A DNA stretch of 64,000 nucleotides from contig CAMTDV010000009.1 of assembly GCA_947069175.1 (NCBI GenBank), positions 7,881,163 through 7,945,162 on the forward strand, given 5' to 3'. A model generated the notes under the pieces. The model did not search any database. It worked only from the letters and a program-made list of their open reading frames with translations, and was not told the DNA's origin. Below are positions 59,901 to 64,000 of this stretch, in pieces (position 1 is the first letter of the stretch; every line of letters starts with the position of its first letter). A program made the translations under genes and the position numbers. Source of the DNA: Scalesia atractyloides. Its lineage: Eukaryota > Streptophyta > Magnoliopsida > Asterales > Asteraceae.

Positions 59901-60257
59901 GATTATATGTGGCAATATATACAAAGCCATGAACTTGACACACTCACAAAACCTATGTACTCGCCGGCATATTTTTGCTGACTCGTTTTCACATATGTTT
60001 CAGGAAATCAAGTTAAATGACGATGCGTGCTCACGTAGGATCTGGACGGACCTTAGTGCCTAAAAATATTAAAGACAATAACTATGCATGCTTTGTTTGT
60101 TTGGATGTTTTTAAAACGTTTTAAGATAATATGACAAGCCTATGTTTAATATTTAAAACGAAACCTCAATTACCAAGTGTTGTGAAACAATCTGTTAACG
60201 CGACTCCCCAAGTGTTCCTGCCTCGGTTTGTTGTTTTACACGATTTGGGGTGTTAGA
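56946..60257 (+). repeat. Gypsy 5' LTR (start approximate)
   Basis: A non-coding 3.3-kb block ending just before the primer site. It includes a duplicated phrase (CTTTACATARCTTAGAAATA near 57100 and 57260), a 19-nt palindrome GGCTTACGGACCGTAAGCC (57699-57717), TATAAATA at 57905-57912 as likely promoter, and the GGTGGATACG...CTATATATAAGTG phrase at 59597-59640. Reading frames within it are not genes. The second LTR lies outside the window, so the boundaries cannot be checked. Confidence 0.6.
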
Positions 60258-60260
60258 GGT

Positions 60261-60272
60261 TGGTATCAGAGC
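60261..60272 (+). promoter_or_regulatory. Primer binding site
   Basis: TGGTATCAGAGC, complementary to initiator tRNA-Met, follows the putative LTR end. Confidence 0.93.
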
Positions 60273-60826
60273 ACTGGTTATAGGAAATTAGGTTATTAGT
60301 AATGCTTTAGCCTAGACTATAACCTTCCTAGGACCCTAACGCAAGTAAAATTGCGTTTAGATTTAAAAATACAATACGATCACCTATCCTTAGGTGATTA
60401 CCAAAACAATTCCACAAAAATTTCAAATCCGTTTTCGAAAATCAATCATCTATCCTTAGATGATTTGTTTTTGGCGTAAGCCTTTAGGTTTTCAAAATCT
60501 CGTCAAATTTTGGGTTTTAATAATGTGAACACGTGCAATCTGGAAGGGTGGGTGCCTGTACCCTGAGTTTTCTGTCTAAGGCTAGAGTGTTCGTACAAAT
60601 CCACTTAATCGGACCAGTCACTCTTACCTGTCCACTTATAGGCTAAAGCATGTCTTCGCGATACATTATTAGACCCATTTACTTTGATTAGTCGACGTGC
60701 GTCATTTGTATGTTTTGAGAAACAAACAAGTGACCACATTCTTATGCTTCGTCGATCATTTTTTATGCTAATTTCGATTTTCCGAATGTCAATCTCACAC
60801 ATCTTTCATCGTGTTTCTTTTCTAGA
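60273..60826 (+). other. Gypsy leader region
   Basis: Untranslated leader between primer site and gag; its first 30 bases resemble the leader of the LARD-like element (37680-37710). The phrase ATCACCTATCCTTAGGTGAT (about 60379) is a small inverted repeat. Confidence 0.6.
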
Positions 60827-61520
60827 ATGCCTCCTAGACGCGATCAAACTCAAGATGCTGCAATGGCAGCACTTATCGCTCATCAAATGGTTGCGATCCT
60901 CCCAAACCTATTAACTCAACTGAATCAAGCGAACAATAATAACAATAATAACAACAATGCTCCGTGTAGCTACAAACAGTTCTGTTCGGCTAAACCTCTT
61001 TCTTTTTCTGGGTCTGAGGGAGCTACGGGACTTCTTCAATGGCTTGAGAGTCTCGAGAGCACATTTCATTTCGTCCAATGTCCGGATGAGCTAAAAGTTG
61101 AGTTTGCATCGAATGTGTTCAAGAAACGAGCTTTGACATGGTGGAATGGCGTTATGAGAGTTAGGGGTGCTAATGTGGCCTTAGCCCAAACTTGGGGAGA
61201 GCTTCGAGCTCTAATGATAAAGGAGTTCTGTCATCGTCATGAACTTAGGGCTTTGGAAAGGGAATTTGATGATCTTAAGCAAGACAGTGGTGAGAGTCGT
61301 GCTTACACAGATCGATCGAGGAATTGAGCTTACTTTGTCCTTCAATGGTGACGCCTTTGGATAAGGCGATTGAGAAATATATCGATGGTCTGCCTGATCA
61401 TGTTTAGGACATTGTTACGGGAAGCTACCCTACTACCGTTCGTCAAGCCATTGAATTGGCTGATACTCTGACTGATTCTCAAGTCAGAAAGGGTAAGCTT
61501 CATCGCAAAGGTGACAAGAA
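60827..61520 (+). pseudogene. Gypsy gag
   Basis: It starts MPPRRDQTQDAAMAALIAHQ, with an Asn repeat near residue 36-46, then the retrotransposon gag domain (FSGSEGATGLLQWLESLES, ALTWWNGVM, ALMIKEFC). A frameshift near 61315 moves the continuation (DKAIEKYIDGLPDHV, then a TAG at about 61406, then IELADTLTDSQ) into another frame. It would make the capsid and nucleocapsid shell. Confidence 0.9.
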
Positions 61521-62596
61521 ACAATCTGACAAGTCAACCCAAGAGAAACCGGAAGGAAAAGAAAGCTGGGCCTTCCAAACGATCAAAGAAGCGTAAGGCT
61601 TCTCAAAACTTTGCTGCTACTACTCAACCTGCTCCAACTGCTCCGCAAAATCAACCAGCTCAGCCTCCTGCAAAGAAACCATATGCAGGAACTGCACCTC
61701 TCTGCAACCGATATAACGGTCACCATCAGGTTCATGTACCGTGTCGACAATGTACTACCTGTGGAAAACTTGGTCATCTGGCGAACATTTGTCTCTTTAA
61801 CCCGAACCACGCTGCACAAAACCAAGCTCAACCACAAGCAAATCCTGTTCGACCTCATTTTTCACCTGGGTCCTGTTATAATTGTGGTGAGATGGGTCAC
61901 TACAAGAACAACTGTCCGAGGATAGCAAATGCAAATCCAGCACGTGGACGAGCATTTAACATGAACGCCAACGAGGCTCGTGCTGACAATGAAGTTGTTA
62001 ACGGTACGTTCCTTGTCAACAATCATCCTGCTTCTGTTCTTTTCGATTCGGGTGCTGATAGAAGTTTTGTGTCACTTGCTTTTGAGCCTTTGCTCTCGAT
62101 GCCTAGAACGAAACTAGGGAGACCCTTTTCTGTCGAAATAGCCAATGGTGAACCTCTTGTTCTTGATTCTGTTATTCGTGATTGCAAGTTAAATCTCAGC
62201 AACCATTTGTTTTCTATCGACCTCGCACCAATGCAACTCGGAAGCTTCGATATCATTGTTGGAATGGATTGGTTAACCAAGCACCATGCCGAAGTTATTT
62301 GTTTTGACAAGATTATTCGTATACCACTTTCGTTTGGCGAAACCTTGGAAATTCAAGGCGAGAAACCCGTTAGTAGCCTTAAACTTATGACGTGTACCCA
62401 AGCTCAGAAATACTTGCGAAAGAATTATGTCGCCTTCTTGGCACATATTGTGGAGCAGACAGGCAAGATCAAGAATATTCGAGACATTCCTGTTATTCGA
62501 GATTTCCCTGAGGTATTTCCCGAAGATCTACCTGGTTTACACCCGGCACGACAAGTTGAGTTTCGTATCAACCTTGTACCAGGTGCCAACCAATAG
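61511..62596 (+). pseudogene. Gypsy nucleocapsid knuckles and protease
   Basis: An open segment of 361 codons; its in-frame ATG is not a real start. CCHC knuckles lie at residues 81-94 (CTTCGKLGHLANIC) and 122-135 (CYNCGEMGHYKNNC). The aspartic protease has LFDSGADRSFVS at about 177-188 and GMDWL further on. The end (DFPEVFPEDLPGL) is the usual linker into RT. It closes at 62596 through a frameshift just before RT. Confidence 0.92.
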
Positions 62597-63360
62597 CCAA
62601 ATCTCCTTATCGTCTTGCACCTTCTGAGATGCAAGAATTATCGAAGCAACTTCAAGAGTTATCTGACAAAGGTTTCATTCGTCCATGTTATTCTCCGTGG
62701 GGTGCACCTGTCCTATTTGTGAAAAAGAAGGATGGATCCTTCCGGATGTGTATCGATTATCGTGAGCTCAACAAACTCACGATCAAGAATCGATATCCCC
62801 TACCTCGCATTGATGATCTTTTTGATCAATTACAAAGTGCTACCTATTTCTCCAAGATCGATCTGCGTTTTGGGTACCATCAACTTCGTGTTCACGAGGA
62901 TATTCCTAAGACTGCTTTCTGCACACGATATGGTCATTATGAGTTCACCGTTATGCCATTCGGTTTGACCAATGCTCCAGCTGTTTTCATGGACTTGATG
63001 AATCGAGTTTGTAAACCTTATTTGGATAAGTTCATCATTGTTTTCATCGACGACATTCTCATTTATTCTAAGTCTCGAGCTGAGCACGAACAACATCTTC
63101 GCCTACAATGGAACTTCTAAAGAATGAGCAACTTTACGCCAAATTCTCCAATTGTGAATTTTGGCTAAAAGAAGTTCAGTTTTTGGGACACATTGTCAAT
63201 GAGCAAGGTATTCATGTGGATCCTTCCAAAATCGCTGCGATTAAGGATTGGAAAACACCCACTACACCCACAGAAGTTCGCTCATTTCTGGGTCTTGCTG
63301 GTTACTATCGACGATTCATTGCGAACTTCTTAAGATCGCGGTTCCTCTCACTGCTTTGAC
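62597..63360 (+). pseudogene. Gypsy reverse transcriptase
   Basis: The segment from 62629 includes GFIRPCYSPWGAPVLFVKKK, CIDYRELNK, YFSKIDLRFGYHQ with the motif A aspartate (residue 78; the usual Ser after Arg is Phe), MPFGLTNAP and VFIDDILIYS with the catalytic DD at residues 141-142. After a frameshift near 63105 the thumb and connection (CEFWLKEVQFLGHIV, FLGLAGYYRRFI) continue to about 63330, where a second shift occurs. Catalytic residues are present but the frame is broken. Confidence 0.93.
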
Positions 63361-64000
63361 TCAAAAGAATAAGCCTTTTGAGTGGGGACCCAGTCAAGAG
63401 GAACCTTTCCAAACCTTGAAACTAAAACTCTGTGATGCTCCTATTCTATCTTTACCCGATAGCAATGATGATTTTGTGGTTTATTGTGACGCGTTGAATT
63501 TAGGCCTTGGTTGCGTTCTCATGCAACGGATAAGGTCATCGCCTATGCGTTGAGACAATTGAAAGTCCATTAAAAGAACTACACCACTCATGATCTTGAG
63601 TTAGGTGCCATTGTTTTTGCTCTCAAAATTTGGAGACATTATCTCTATGGTACAAAATGTGTGGTTTTCACAGACCACAAAAGTCTTCAACACATCTTCA
63701 ATCAGAAAGAACTAAACATGAGGCAACGACGATGGGTTGAACTTCTGAACGACTACGACTGCGAAATTCGCTACCATCTTGGTAAGGCGAATGTCGTAGC
63801 CGATGTGCTAAGTCGTAAAGAACGTGTCAAACTGCATTGTGTACATGTTCGATCTGATATCCAGACACGCATTCTTGAGGCTCAACGCACTTGTGTCGCG
63901 CAAGACAAGCTAGGTGATGAACTGCCACATCATCTCGAGCTTCAGCTAGAAACAAAAGACAATGGGTTATCTTATTATCTGAACCGTTTGTGGGTTCCAA
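63330..64000 (+). pseudogene. Gypsy RNase H, partial
   Basis: The sequence LTQKNKPFEWG and VVYCDALNLGLGCVLMQ gives the start of RNase H with its first Asp. After a shift near 63530 and a stop near 63573, THDLELGAIVFALKIWRHYL, VVFTDHKSLQHIF and GKANVVADVLSRK follow. Integrase is expected next but lies beyond the window. Confidence 0.9.

Larger units (their letters stand above)
56946..64000 (+). mobile_element. Ty3/gypsy retrotransposon, cut by window end
   Basis: A long 5' LTR (to about 60257), tRNA-Met primer site, gag, two CCHC knuckles, protease, RT and RNase H follow in the plus direction. RT directly after protease, with integrase expected beyond the window, defines Ty3/gypsy. The MPPRR gag start and sequence character suggest a Tekay-like chromovirus, not proven without the integrase chromodomain. 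Frameshifts at about 61315, 62590, 63105 and 63340, and stops near 61410 and 63573, make it defective. The LTR start is approximate. Confidence 0.88.

Overview
This is nuclear DNA of a flowering plant. It is AT-rich, has spliced introns, and is packed with LTR retrotransposons, MITE-like inverted-repeat elements, LINE tails, Helitron-type ends and long TA and TTA microsatellites. The character of the LTR and PIF/Harbinger families suggests a eudicot and possibly Asteraceae, but that is an impression from memory and not a measurement. No tRNA, rRNA, CRISPR array or organellar insert was seen.

The only host gene I can support is a four-exon PLATZ-type zinc-binding transcription factor on the minus strand (15517-17273). 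It is predicted to encode 244 residues, and all zinc ligands of both PLATZ clusters are present. Its first coding exon is only the ATG.

Layout. 1-4969: intergenic, with an 86-bp tandem duplication, a Helitron-like 3' end (2367) and a small MITE. 4970-10648: a full-length but decayed Ty1/copia element on the minus strand with TSD GTTTT. 10649-15516: a cluster of inverted-repeat elements and TA tracts. 15517-17273: PLATZ gene. 17.9-22.3 kb: LINE relics and a 0.9-kb foldback element. 22.4-29.5 kb: a nest in which a PIF/Harbinger ORF1-type gene is split by a 4.5-kb LTR-like block, followed by a Helitron-like element. 30.3-31.9 kb: Helitron candidate. 32.5-33.7 kb: RTE-type LINE tail. 35334-43219: a complete non-autonomous LTR element with 2.3-kb LTRs, no coding capacity and TSD ATTAC. 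43382-44878: two PIF/Harbinger elements, one with transposase remnants. 46200-47679: a Mutator-like foldback with a 9-bp TSD and another element in its loop. 49929-55375: a gag-only copia element with TSD ATTTA and an unusual array of an 18-nt palindrome. 55.8-56.7 kb: tandem units that each carry a TTA microsatellite. About 56.95 kb to the window end: a Ty3/gypsy element (LTR, PBS, gag, protease, RT, RNase H), cut by the window edge.

None of the retroelement polyproteins is intact; each is interrupted by frameshifts or stops. The LTR pairs with matching target-site duplications (three elements) and the 9-bp TSD of the Mutator-like element are the firmest structural calls. The most unusual signals are the palindrome array in the gag-only copia element, the repeated block inside the non-coding LTR element, and the split PIF ORF1.
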